Shown here: piece after piece, positions 1 through 6,663 of the stretch
Numbering within the stretch: the stretch's first letter is position 1
Layout of the letters: each line of letters opens with the position of its first letter
Origin: Negativicutes bacterium
GTDB lineage: Bacteria > Bacillota_C > Negativicutes > Sporomusales_B > JARLHX01
Assembly (NCBI GenBank): GCA_031292015.1
Contig: JARLHY010000208.1
Location: 1 to 40,980, forward strand
DNA: 40,980 bases
Reading direction: 5' to 3'
The notes under the pieces: generated by a model
The model's input: the letters and a program-made list of their open reading frames with translations, nothing else
Database searches by the model: none
Told to the model about the DNA's origin: nothing
Position numbers and translations under genes: made by a program

Positions 1-639
1 GGTGTTGAGCCAGAAGATCATCGAAAAAGTGATGAGGCTGATGATGATCACATACAGGCCGGCGGTCGAAAGGTCGTTGGACTCGGCGGCGAAATAAATG
101 GCCAGCGGGATGGTCTGGGTTTTGCCGGGGATGTTGCCGGCCACCATGATCGTCGCCCCGAATTCGCCTAGTGCCCGGGCGAAGGACAGCACCAACCCGG
201 CGACCAGCCCCGGCCAGGCCAGCGGCACGGTGATGGTGAAAAATACCCGCCATTCGCTGGCGCCCAGAGTTCTGGCCGCGTCCTCCAGCTTGCTGTCAAC
301 GCTCTGGAAGGCGGCTTTGGTGCTCTGGTACATCAGCGGGAAAGCGACCACCGTACCGGCCAGCATCGCGGCGTACGGCGTGAAAATAATCTGGGTATTA
401 AAATATTCGCCAAGAAACCGGCCTATCGGTCCCTGCTTGCCGATCAGGATCAGCAGGATAAAGCCGGTCACCACCGGCGGCAGCACCAGCGGCAGGGCGA
501 ACAGAGCCTCGATCGCCGCTTTGCCGGCGAATTCCCGGCGGCGCAGGACATAGGCGAAGAAGACGCCGAAAATGAATACAAACACCAACGACATACAGGC
601 TACTTTGAGTGATAAAACAATCGGCTGCCATTCGACCAT
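1..639 (-). CDS. modB: Molybdate ABC transporter permease ModB (3' end cut by window)
   Basis: Inner-membrane permease that passes molybdate (or tungstate) from ModA into the cell. Translating leftward from the ATG at 639 gives 213 codons open to the window edge, close to the usual length of about 220-230. Hydrophobic segments are obvious. The EAA loop that contacts the ATPase lies near residues 125-145 (EDAARTLGAS followed by the FTITVPLAWPG turn), and the LGEFGATIMVAGNIPGKTQT region typical of ModB follows. The start is 13 bases after the stop of the upstream modA, so the two are co-transcribed. The ATPase ModC would be expected just outside the window. Family assignment is secure; metal preference is not visible. 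Confidence 0.95.
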   Translation of the reverse strand, partial: MVEWQPIVLSLKVACMSLVFVFIFGVFFAYVLRRREFAGKAAIEALFALPLVLPPVVTGFILLILIGKQGPIGRFLGEYFNTQIIFTPYAAMLAGTVVAFPLMYQSTKAAFQSVDSKLEDAARTLGASEWRVFFTITVPLAWPGLVAGLVLSFARALGEFGATIMVAGNIPGKTQTIPLAIYFAAESNDLSTAGLYVIIISLITFSMIFWLNT

Positions 640-652
640 ATCGATCCACCCA

Positions 653-1441
653 CTACTGAACCGGTTTAAAACCGTATTTTTGAAAAACCTTCATACCGTC
701 AGCTCCGGCGAGATAGTCCAGGAAATCACCGGCTGCTTTCGGCTGTTTGCTGGCGGCCACCACCGCCCCGGGAAAAACGATGGGCTGATGCGTTCCTGCC
801 GGAGCGGTGGCCACGATCCTGACTTTCGAACTCGAAGCGGCGACGGTGGAAAATACAATGCCTGCTTCCACATTCTCGGTTTCCACGTACGTCAGAACCG
901 TTCCGATGTCTTTGGCCTGAACCGCCTTGTCCTTGACATCATCCCAAAGACCGAGGGCCTTCATGACTTCGATCCCGTACTGCCCGGCCGGCACCGTCTC
1001 CGGAATGCCCATACCGAATTTTTTGACTTCTCCTTTGGTCAGGTCCTTGAAGCTTGTAAGCCCCAGAGCGGAATTTCCGGGAACAATCAGCACAAGTTCA
1101 TCCCCGAACAGGTTCCGCCTGGTTGCCGTGGTGATCAGGTCTTTTTGCTGCAGATCATTCATCTGCTTGGCGGCGGCGGAGATAAAGATATCGGCAGGCG
1201 CCCCCTGCTCGATCTGGGACTGCAGGACGCCGGACGCGCCGAAGTTGAAAATAAGTTTCACTCCGGGATTTTTTGCCTCGTAGTCTTTTTGAATCTCGGT
1301 GAGGGCCTCCTTGAGGGCATGGGCTGCCGAAACATTAAGCTCCGCCTTTTGCTGCGGGGGAGCCTGGGATTGAGGGGCGCCGCAGCCGGCCAGCAGCAGG
1401 ATGACCGTCACAAAAGCAATGCCGAAGAAGAATCTGTTCAC
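653..1441 (-). CDS. modA: Molybdate-binding lipoprotein ModA (paralog 1)
   Basis: Extracytoplasmic molybdate-binding protein, 262 aa. It has a lipoprotein signal with lipobox LAGC (Cys20) followed by a Q/P-rich linker. Family landmarks are AAHALKEALTEI near the N-terminus, FNFGASGVLQSQIEQGAPADIF (given in full only for recognition of the oxyanion-binding region), and TVLTYVETENVEAGIVF toward the C-terminus. The start is a GTG placed about 7 bases after GGAGGG. It lies between a second modA (18 bp upstream) and modB. Two binding proteins feeding one permease is unusual and may separate molybdate from tungstate, but the sequence alone cannot show which binds what. Confidence 0.94.
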   Translation of the reverse strand: MNRFFFGIAFVTVILLLAGCGAPQSQAPPQQKAELNVSAAHALKEALTEIQKDYEAKNPGVKLIFNFGASGVLQSQIEQGAPADIFISAAAKQMNDLQQKDLITTATRRNLFGDELVLIVPGNSALGLTSFKDLTKGEVKKFGMGIPETVPAGQYGIEVMKALGLWDDVKDKAVQAKDIGTVLTYVETENVEAGIVFSTVAASSSKVRIVATAPAGTHQPIVFPGAVVAASKQPKAAGDFLDYLAGADGMKVFQKYGFKPVQ

Positions 1442-1459
1442 GGCTTTCCCTCCTTATCC

Positions 1460-2254
1460 CTACTTGCTCATGACAAAACCGTATTTTTCGAAGACAGCCT
1501 TACTTTCCGGGCCGGTCAGATACGCCAGGAAGTCGGCCGCAGCCTGCTGCTGCTTCGTGCCGCTCAAAACAGCCACAGGGTAGAGAATGGGCTCATGGGA
1601 GCCTTCAGGGGCGGTCGCCGCTATTTTCACCTTGGGGCTGGAAGCGGCGTCGGTTTTGTAGACGATTCCGGCCTCCACGTTGCCGGTTTCCACATAGGCC
1701 AGCACCGTACGGACATCCTTGGCCTGCACGGCTTTATCCTTCACCTTGTCCCAAAGGCCCAGCTTCTGCAGTACCTGCTGAGCATACTGCCCGGCCGGCA
1801 CTACCGCCGGTTCGCCGATGGCGATTTTCTGAACCTCGGGTTTGGTGATATCTTCGAATTTATCGAGACCCAGGGTGGAGTTCTGGGGCACCACAAGCAC
1901 CAGCTTGTTTTCCACCAGATTCTTGCGGGTCGCCTTGTTGACAAGGTTTTTGGCTTCCAGGTCGTTCATCTGTTTGGGCGCCGCCGAGATGAAGAGGTCG
2001 GCCGGAGCCCCCTGTTCGATCTGCTGCTGCAGCGTACCCGACGCGCCGAGGTTATACACCAGCTTGATATTCGGCGCCTTAGCCGCATAGTTCTTCTGGA
2101 TTTCGGCCAGAGCGTCCTTGAGACTGACGGCAGCCGAGATATTGAGTTCCACCGGCTGGGCCGCCGGAGGCGGCGTCTGCTTCCCGCCGCAGCCGGCCGC
2201 GATCAGCGCAACAGCCAAAATAGCAATCAGCATCCACAAAGACCGTTTATTCAT
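1460..2254 (-). CDS. modA: Molybdate-binding lipoprotein ModA (paralog 2)
   Basis: Second ModA-type binding lipoprotein, 264 aa from the ATG at 2254. That ATG is preferred over an in-frame GTG nine bases upstream because GGAGGG sits 8 bases before it. The lipobox is IAAGC (Cys22), followed by a P/A-rich linker. It is plainly homologous to paralog 1 along its whole length: the same GASG, QIEQGAPAD, VPAGQY and VETxNVEAGIV blocks. It is most simply a tandem duplication that has since diverged. It follows modD by 24 bp in the same operon. Confidence 0.94.
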   Translation of the reverse strand: MNKRSLWMLIAILAVALIAAGCGGKQTPPPAAQPVELNISAAVSLKDALAEIQKNYAAKAPNIKLVYNLGASGTLQQQIEQGAPADLFISAAPKQMNDLEAKNLVNKATRKNLVENKLVLVVPQNSTLGLDKFEDITKPEVQKIAIGEPAVVPAGQYAQQVLQKLGLWDKVKDKAVQAKDVRTVLAYVETGNVEAGIVYKTDAASSPKVKIAATAPEGSHEPILYPVAVLSGTKQQQAAADFLAYLTGPESKAVFEKYGFVMSK

Positions 2255-2278
2255 AACATTCACCCTCCAAAAATAATC

Positions 2279-3106
2279 TTACAATTTGGTTATCCGGCAG
2301 GTAATATCCAGCGGCGGCGCATATAGCACCGAGCTCAGCACGATGATGTCCACCAGTCCGGCGTACTGTTTCACGCTGTCCAGTGTTATCCCTCCGGCCA
2401 CCCCGACCTGCAGGCGCGGATTGAGTGCTTTCAATTTTTGCACGATGTCCTTAAGTACCTCGGGTTCAAAGTGATCGAGGAGCATGACGTCGACACAAGC
2501 CGCGTAGCGATAGGCCTCTTCCACGCTGGACGGTTCAAACTCGAGCTTGTGCTGCAGGGAATAGAGCTTCTCCGGCAGGGCTCCCAGTATTCGCATATGG
2601 TTCTGGGTGATCAGGATGGTATCGCTGAGCGAGTTGCGGTGATAGATCGCTCCGCCATCCTGGGCAGCCTCCATTTCGTCGATACGCATGCCAAGATGGG
2701 CCTTGCGGCTGGCCACCACGATCCGGATATCGGCGTTCTCTTCCTGCGCAGCCTGGACCATTCTGCCGGTCTGCGTGGCTATCGCGCAAAGGACGGTAAG
2801 ATAGGTCTGGCAGACCCGCCACAGCTTGAACAGCGTTTTGATGTCTCCCTCGGCCTCGATGATCACCCCGCCCTTGGCAACCGGCTCGCCAGGCTGCCGC
2901 CAGTCGCCGACCGCCAGCTTCTTGGTCTCAAAGAATTCTTTGAGCCGGGCCGTGCCTGACACCACCGCGTCCACCCGGGAAATAAACTGGAACCGGCCCT
3001 GGCCCGCTATCCCCAGCAGCTCGGTGGTTATGTCGCCATAAGGGCAATCCTCTTTCATTCCGGTTTCCAGCGAATCGAAAAGCATCGAACCAATCCCGCT
3101 CAGCAC
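2279..3106 (-). CDS. modD: ModD, QPRTase-like protein of molybdate operons
   Basis: ModD is a homolog of quinolinate phosphoribosyltransferase (NadC) found in molybdate operons; its reaction is not established. The CPYGDITTELLGI motif near the N-terminus, SRKAHLGMR in place of the NadC TRKTxPGLR motif, and the C-terminal GVAGGIT phosphate-binding loop are all visible. I prefer the GTG at 3106 (275 aa) because AAGGGGGAG lies 6 bases before it and family members start near here; an in-frame TTG at 3142 would add 12 residues. First gene of a leftward modD-modA-modA-modB operon, divergent from the regulator at 3392. Confidence 0.88.
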   Translation of the reverse strand: MLSGIGSMLFDSLETGMKEDCPYGDITTELLGIAGQGRFQFISRVDAVVSGTARLKEFFETKKLAVGDWRQPGEPVAKGGVIIEAEGDIKTLFKLWRVCQTYLTVLCAIATQTGRMVQAAQEENADIRIVVASRKAHLGMRIDEMEAAQDGGAIYHRNSLSDTILITQNHMRILGALPEKLYSLQHKLEFEPSSVEEAYRYAACVDVMLLDHFEPEVLKDIVQKLKALNPRLQVGVAGGITLDSVKQYAGLVDIIVLSSVLYAPPLDITCRITKL

Positions 3107-3185
3107 AGTTGACTCCCCCTTCCACTCCCGATTGTTCCCCAAAGCCGTCGCTCATCCCTTGATGCTTCCCTGCGTCTAAAACGAA

Positions 3186-3225
3186 TGTCAACCAACATAA
3201 TTGTAAAAAACTACGTCAGTTGACA
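3186..3225. promoter_or_regulatory. Inverted repeat TGTCAAC...GTTGACA in the mod/regulator divergent region
   Basis: Two perfect 7-bp arms, TGTCAAC (3186-3192) and GTTGACA (3219-3225), flank 26 bp in the region between modD and the regulator. A TACAAT -10-like hexamer for leftward transcription falls inside. It could be an operator for the mod operon. Only the sequence symmetry is seen. Confidence 0.4.
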
Positions 3226-3275
3226 CGGCTTTGTATCAGTATAGATTTCTCCTGGTCATTGTTTTTGTCGCTCAT

Positions 3276-3300
3276 CTAACCCAAACTAACTGCAACTAAC
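3276..3300. promoter_or_regulatory. Three phased CTAAC direct repeats (candidate operator)
   Basis: CTAAC occurs at 3276, 3286 and 3296, exactly 10 bp apart and so on one face of the helix. The array lies in the divergent region between modD and the HTH-PBP regulator. Short phased direct repeats fit an excisionase-type wHTH protein binding cooperatively, so this is a good candidate operator for the regulator at 3392. Binding is inferred. Confidence 0.5.
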
Positions 3301-3391
3301 AAAACCATTCTGGTGTTATTATACAATTTGCTGTAAGATAAATGCAAGAGCTTTATCGGACAAACAACTGTTTTGCAAAGAAGGTGCGCTG

Positions 3392-4327
3392 ATGACTGAA
3401 CCTGTCTCCTATACCCCGGAGGAAGTGGCAAAAAGCTTAAAAATATCGCGCTTCACCGTCTATGAGATGATCAAGCGCGGCGACCTTGCGGCCTATCATA
3501 TCGGCCGCAAGGTCCGGGTCGAGTCTTCTGACCTTGAGGCCTACATAAAAAAAGGCAAAACCTCTTCCCCTGCCGCCCAGGAAACATCGGCATCACCTGC
3601 TGAGGCACCTTCGCCGCAGCAGGACGGCCTGTTCATCTGCGGCCAGGATGTGGTTTTGGATATCCTCACCCGCCATCTCGAAAAAAAGACGCCGCATACC
3701 CGCTTTCTCCGCAACTACATTGGCAGCATCGACGGCCTGCTCGCCCTCTACCGCGGCTCCGCCAACGTCGTCACCGCCCACCTGTGGGACAGCGCTACCG
3801 ACACTTATAATATTCCCTATGTGCGGCACCTGCTGCCCGGCCACCGGGCAGTCATCATCAATCTGGTTTATCGCACCGAGGGCTTCTATGTGGCCAGAGG
3901 CAATCCCAAAGCCATCGGCGCCTGGCAGGACCTGAGCCGGCCGGGAGTCCGCTTTGTCAACCGCGAGCGGGGCTCGGGGGCCAGGGTGCTGCTTGATGAA
4001 AAGCTGCGCCAGCTGGATATCGGCCATGAAACCATCCGCGGTTACGACCATGAGGAGATGAGCCACCTGGCGGTGGCCAGTTGTGTCGCCAGAGGTGAAG
4101 CCGACGTCGGCCTTGGAGCCGAAAAAGCCGCTTCTCAGTTCAGGGATATCGACTTCCTGCCGCTGCAGAAGGAAAGATACGATCTGGTGATCCGGCGGGA
4201 AGACGCCGACAAGCCCCAGTTCAAGGCGCTGCTGGCTGTCCTTCGCTCCGCCGCCTTCAAAAGCGAATTGTCTGGTATGGGCGGCTACGACCTCACCCAA
4301 ACCGGCGAAATCATTGCCGAAACCTAA
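3392..4327 (+). CDS. Excisionase-type HTH regulator fused to a PBP-like domain (probable molybdate/tungstate sensor)
   Basis: One-component regulator of 311 aa. Residues 5-55 form an excisionase/MerR-type winged HTH (YTPEEVAKSLKISRFTVYEM, then the GRKVRV wing). A flexible Ser/Ala/Pro-rich linker follows at about 57-80. The remainder is a cytoplasmic periplasmic-binding-protein-like domain (PBP_like, COG1910 type) with GSANVVTAHLWD, VRFVNRERGSGARVLLD and ASCVARGEADVGLG blocks. There is no signal peptide. Proteins of this build are commonly linked to molybdate or tungstate genes, and it is transcribed divergently from modD, so it probably senses the oxyanion and controls modDAAB. The ligand is inferred. 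Confidence 0.85.
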   Translation: MTEPVSYTPEEVAKSLKISRFTVYEMIKRGDLAAYHIGRKVRVESSDLEAYIKKGKTSSPAAQETSASPAEAPSPQQDGLFICGQDVVLDILTRHLEKKTPHTRFLRNYIGSIDGLLALYRGSANVVTAHLWDSATDTYNIPYVRHLLPGHRAVIINLVYRTEGFYVARGNPKAIGAWQDLSRPGVRFVNRERGSGARVLLDEKLRQLDIGHETIRGYDHEEMSHLAVASCVARGEADVGLGAEKAASQFRDIDFLPLQKERYDLVIRREDADKPQFKALLAVLRSAAFKSELSGMGGYDLTQTGEIIAET

Positions 4328-4328
4328 A

Positions 4329-4380
4329 GTCCGATCTTCCGCTTTTTGTCCGATCTTCCGCTTTTTTGTCCGATCTTCCC
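4329..4380. repeat. Short tandem repeat, 19-20 bp unit, 2.6 copies
   Basis: The unit GTCCGATCTTCCGCTTTTT occurs at 4329 and 4348 (the second with one extra T) and again, cut short, at 4368. It lies between the stop codon of the regulator and the -35 box of the next promoter. A spacing of about two helical turns suggests stacked protein sites, but a simple slippage repeat is possible. Confidence 0.7.
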
Positions 4381-4383
4381 ATA

Positions 4384-4412
4384 TTGACAAATGATATCTG
4401 CCTTGTTATAAT
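4384..4412 (+). promoter_or_regulatory. Consensus vegetative promoter for the riboswitch-controlled MFS gene
   Basis: TTGACA (4384-4389) and TATAAT (4407-4412) are separated by exactly 17 bp, a perfect housekeeping-sigma match. Transcription would start near 4419, just before the first ZTP aptamer. Such a strong promoter suggests control is exerted mainly after initiation, by the two riboswitches. Confidence 0.9.
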
Positions 4413-4426
4413 CTCACTGTAATTTG

Positions 4427-4540
4427 ATAACCACGCTGCGGGACTGGCGGATAAGTGGAAATAACCACATGAACCGTAGTGAAAGAAAAGTCGACCGCCT
4501 GGGCAAAAGTGTATCTTTTGGCCAGGCGGTTTTTGTTTTC
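4427..4540 (+). ncRNA. ZTP (pfl) riboswitch, first of a tandem pair, with terminator
   Basis: The sequence matches the ZTP/ZMP aptamer. A P1 stem GCTGCGG/CCGTAGT surrounds the GGGACTGGCGGA core and the GTGG-AAATAA-CCAC hairpin. The second subdomain GACCGCCTGGGC carries the CCGCC that pairs with GGCGG to make the pseudoknot. The same CCGCCTGG also starts a terminator stem (4494-4529, loop TGTAT, one internal G-G mismatch) followed by a T-rich run. Ligand binding should form the pseudoknot and block the terminator, turning the downstream transporter on when ZTP signals low 10-formyl-THF. P1 here uses G-U pairs where copy two has Watson-Crick pairs. Confidence 0.93.
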
Positions 4541-4552
4541 CCAAATAACTGT

Positions 4553-4668
4553 ATAACCACGCTGCGGGACTGGCGGATAAGTGGAAATAACCACATGAAC
4601 CGCAGCGGGAGACAAGTCGACCGCCTGGGCAAAAGTGTATCTTTTGGTCAGGCGGTCTTTATTTTGTT
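4553..4668 (+). ncRNA. ZTP (pfl) riboswitch, second of a tandem pair, with terminator
   Basis: Near copy of the preceding element, offset 126 bp. The aptamer core from ATAACCACGCTGCGGGAC through the CCAC hairpin is identical. P1 is fully Watson-Crick (GCTGCGG/CCGCAGC) and the P1-pseudoknot linker differs (GGGAGACAAG). Its own terminator (4620-4656, one C changed to T giving a G-U pair) is followed by CTTTATTTTG. Each unit can terminate independently, so readthrough to the MFS gene should need both aptamers occupied. The 126-bp identity suggests recent tandem duplication with compensatory drift in P1. Confidence 0.93.
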
Positions 4669-4721
4669 ACATACCCAGCCGCCTGAACGCGCCACAAAAA
4701 TGTAAAGGGGATGCTTCAAAG

Positions 4722-5963
4722 ATGAAAAACAGGTGGCTTATTGCGGTCTCGGCGGTGGGAATCCATATTTGCATCGGCAGTGTATACGCCTGGAGCGTAC
4801 TGACAAAACCCATCATGAACGAACTGGGCCTTGGGCTGAAAGAAACGCAATGGGCTTTTTCCCTGGCGATTCTCTTTCTTGGTCTGTCGGCCGCTTTTTT
4901 AGGCGGCTGGGTTGAAAAATGCGGCCCCAGAAAATCCGGCTTGTTCGCGGCGATATTTTTCTGCAGCGGCATGTTTGGCACCGGTCTGGCCGTATTGTTC
5001 AAAAGCCTGCCGCTTCTCTACCTGTTCTACGGCGTGATAGGAGGCATCGGCCTTGGCACCGGCTATATCACTCCCATCTCGACGCTGGTCAAGTGCTTCC
5101 CGGAAAAACGCGGTTTCGCCACCGGGATCGCCATCATGGGCTTCGGCTTTTCCAGCCTCATCGCCGGACCGGTTATTCAGGTCCTGCTGGAAAGGTATAG
5201 CCTTTTCGCCGCGTTTGAAATTCTGGGTCTGGCCTATCTGCTGATCATGGTGCCTTCGGCCTTATATCTCGAACCACCGCAGGAGATTCATGAACAGATC
5301 AAAACCTCGGGCGCGTCCTGCCCGATCACCGGCGTGAGTCAGGCGACAGCGGCGGAAGCCTTGAAAACATGGCGGTTCTATGCCTTGTGGTGGATGCTTT
5401 TCACCAATATCACCTGCGGCATCGGCCTCCTGAGCGTGGCTTCGCCCATGGCCCAGGAAGTGATCAAGCTGTCGCCGCTTGCCGCCGCCACCATGGTCGG
5501 CATCATCGGTCTGGTCAACGGCTTCGGCCGCTTTGCCTGGTCTTCGGTTTCCGACTATATCGGCCGCCCCAATACCTATCTCGCCTTCTTCGTCATCCAG
5601 ATCTTCGCTTTCTTCCTGCTGTCCAAGACAACCGACAGCCTGATCTTCCAGCTGCTGATTTATCTTATCATCTCTTGTTATGGCGGCGGCTTTGCTGCGA
5701 TTCCGGCTTTTCTGAGCGACCTTTTCGGAACCAGGCAGCTGAGCGCGATTCACGGCAACATTCTTACCGCCTGGGCGGCCGCGGGGGTTGTCGGTCCGTT
5801 GCTTGTGGCCTGGGTCAGAGAGACTACCAACAGCTACAACGACACCCTGATGATTTTCTCCCTCTGCTTCATCGTCTCACTGGTTGTCGCGGCTTTTCTC
5901 AAATTCCGGCAGGCGCCTGCCGCCAGCGCCGAAGACATGGCCTATGCCCGGATTCATCACTGA
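4722..5963 (+). CDS. MFS transporter, oxalate/formate antiporter (OFA) family
   Basis: Twelve-helix major facilitator of 413 aa in the plasma membrane. The N-terminus (AVSAVGIHICIGSVYAWSVL) is the OFA-family signature, and GGIGLGTGYITPIST and EKRGFATG loops are present. The ATG at 4722 follows AAAGGGG at 4704-4710. The reading frame is open further upstream, but that stretch runs through the second riboswitch and is not coding. Known family members exchange oxalate, formate or other small carboxylates. Control by ZTP riboswitches, which report shortage of 10-formyl-tetrahydrofolate, makes formate the most likely substrate: import would feed formate-THF ligase. Substrate is inferred from regulation, not from residues. 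Confidence 0.88.
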   Translation: MKNRWLIAVSAVGIHICIGSVYAWSVLTKPIMNELGLGLKETQWAFSLAILFLGLSAAFLGGWVEKCGPRKSGLFAAIFFCSGMFGTGLAVLFKSLPLLYLFYGVIGGIGLGTGYITPISTLVKCFPEKRGFATGIAIMGFGFSSLIAGPVIQVLLERYSLFAAFEILGLAYLLIMVPSALYLEPPQEIHEQIKTSGASCPITGVSQATAAEALKTWRFYALWWMLFTNITCGIGLLSVASPMAQEVIKLSPLAAATMVGIIGLVNGFGRFAWSSVSDYIGRPNTYLAFFVIQIFAFFLLSKTTDSLIFQLLIYLIISCYGGGFAAIPAFLSDLFGTRQLSAIHGNILTAWAAAGVVGPLLVAWVRETTNSYNDTLMIFSLCFIVSLVVAAFLKFRQAPAASAEDMAYARIHH

Positions 5964-6076
5964 AACAAGCTGAAGGCAAGCCTATTTTTGAGCTATTAGA
6001 CGGAAACGGGAGGGAATTTCCGCAGTGAAGGAATTCCCCGCCCGGTTCCTGCCTCCCAGACTAAGTTGCACTCTCG

Positions 6077-6339
6077 TCTCAGCCGTTATCAACGATGCCT
6101 TTCCCTCTCCTCCAGGCTTTTCCCCTCTTTCCACCGCAAAAGTGCCGGTCGGCGAAGTTCCTGATCAAGGCGCTGTATGGCTAAGGCCGACAGCTATCGT
6201 ACCGTCGCCCATGACGCATCCGTGCGCAGGGGCTCCTCGCGCGATCGTCCTGATCGCGCGTACGATGCTGTTACCGGCAATCTTATCCAACAGCCCCTAA
6301 GCTCCTTCTCTACGCCGCCGGACACCATTGCTGGCCCTG
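6077..6339 (-). repeat. Dispersed structured repeat, copy A
   Basis: About 263 bp that align with 25011-25271. Long identical stretches include the start (TCTCAGCCGTTATCAACGAT), a central GCGCAGGGGCTCCTCGCGCG block and the end (GCCGCCGGACACC...TTGCTGGCCCTG). A 9-bp-arm hairpin CGCGCGATC-GTCCT-GATCGCGCG is enclosed by a second stem (ACAGC-TATCGTA with TACGATGCTGT). The stem sequences differ from those in copy B while pairing is largely kept. The minus strand is favoured as the RNA because the one hairpin difference in copy B is a G-U pair there but an A-C mismatch on the plus strand. Function unknown. Confidence 0.65.
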
Positions 6340-6434
6340 AGTTTCCACTAAGCCTATTTTTGAGCTGCCAGACAGGAACCGGGAGGAGTTTTCCGCAGCG
6401 GGACTCGCCCACATCCGTGGATAAGTTCAACTAA

Positions 6435-6460
6435 AAGACTCGGGAAAGTTCCCGAGTCTT
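6435..6460. terminator. Perfect hairpin, possible terminator
   Basis: AAGACTCGGGAA and TTCCCGAGTCTT are exact reverse complements around a 2-base centre. Rightward it is followed by AGTTTC, a weak T run. It may end transcripts arriving from the MFS gene or the repeat region. Confidence 0.45.
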
Positions 6461-6479
6461 AGTTTCACTAATGTCCACA

Positions 6480-6509
6480 GCCGTCGGCAGCTAAGCTGCC
6501 GGTGACGGC
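6480..6509. other. Strong imperfect hairpin in non-coding DNA
   Basis: GCCGTCGGCAGC pairs with GCTGCC-g-gt-GACGGC around a TAA loop. It is followed by two copies of CCAAGGATGGC (near 6509 and 6537). There is no T run, so it is not a simple terminator. It belongs to the structured block upstream of the aldA terminator. Confidence 0.5.
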
Positions 6510-6633
6510 CAAGGATGGCCTAAGTACTGGCCGCGCCAAGGATGGCATGGCGGCCATGTGAAACGGCGTAGGATATCGTCCGTAGCGGAGGAATTTCCCT
6601 CCTGTTTCCCCACTTCGCAGGTCGAAAGCTAAA

Positions 6634-6653
6634 GGCGGGATGATCATCCCGCC
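6634..6653 (-). terminator. Terminator of aldA
   Basis: A perfect 20-bp palindrome GGCGGGATGATCATCCCGCC lies 10 bases past the aldA stop. In the leftward direction it is followed by TTTAGCTTT, a reasonable intrinsic terminator. Confidence 0.65.
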
Positions 6654-6663
6654 TTCTTCGCGT

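Larger units (their letters stand above)
5964..6663. other. 700-bp structured non-coding region
   Basis: No credible gene. It holds repeat copy A (6077-6339) flanked by related 48-49 bp direct repeats starting AAGCCTATTTTTGAGCT (5978-6025 and 6350-6398). It also holds a long dyad at 6006-6050, a perfect 12-bp-arm hairpin at 6435-6460, a strong hairpin at 6480-6509 and a second block shared with the other repeat locus (6576-6611 resembles 24892-24927). Short open frames here change frame between the two repeat copies, so they are not genes. Confidence 0.75.

Noticed and set aside
98..2326. Long rightward open frames opposite modB and the two modA genes, including one of 584 codons
   Set aside because: They are antisense shadows of well-matched ModB/ModA genes; their translations show no domain and are rich in His/Arg/Gly as expected from the reverse strand of GC-rich coding DNA.
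4406..4720. Short open frames through the riboswitch region, including an N-terminal extension of the MFS gene from 4635
   Set aside because: They read through the ZTP aptamers and terminators; the repeated peptides only reflect the duplicated RNA. The ATG at 4722 has the ribosome-binding site and family start.
6025..6434. Open frames in repeat copy A, with a peptide similar to one in copy B (PCAGAPRAIVL)
   Set aside because: Frames are not kept between the copies because of indels, there is no ribosome-binding site, and the shared peptide is only the shared central DNA block.
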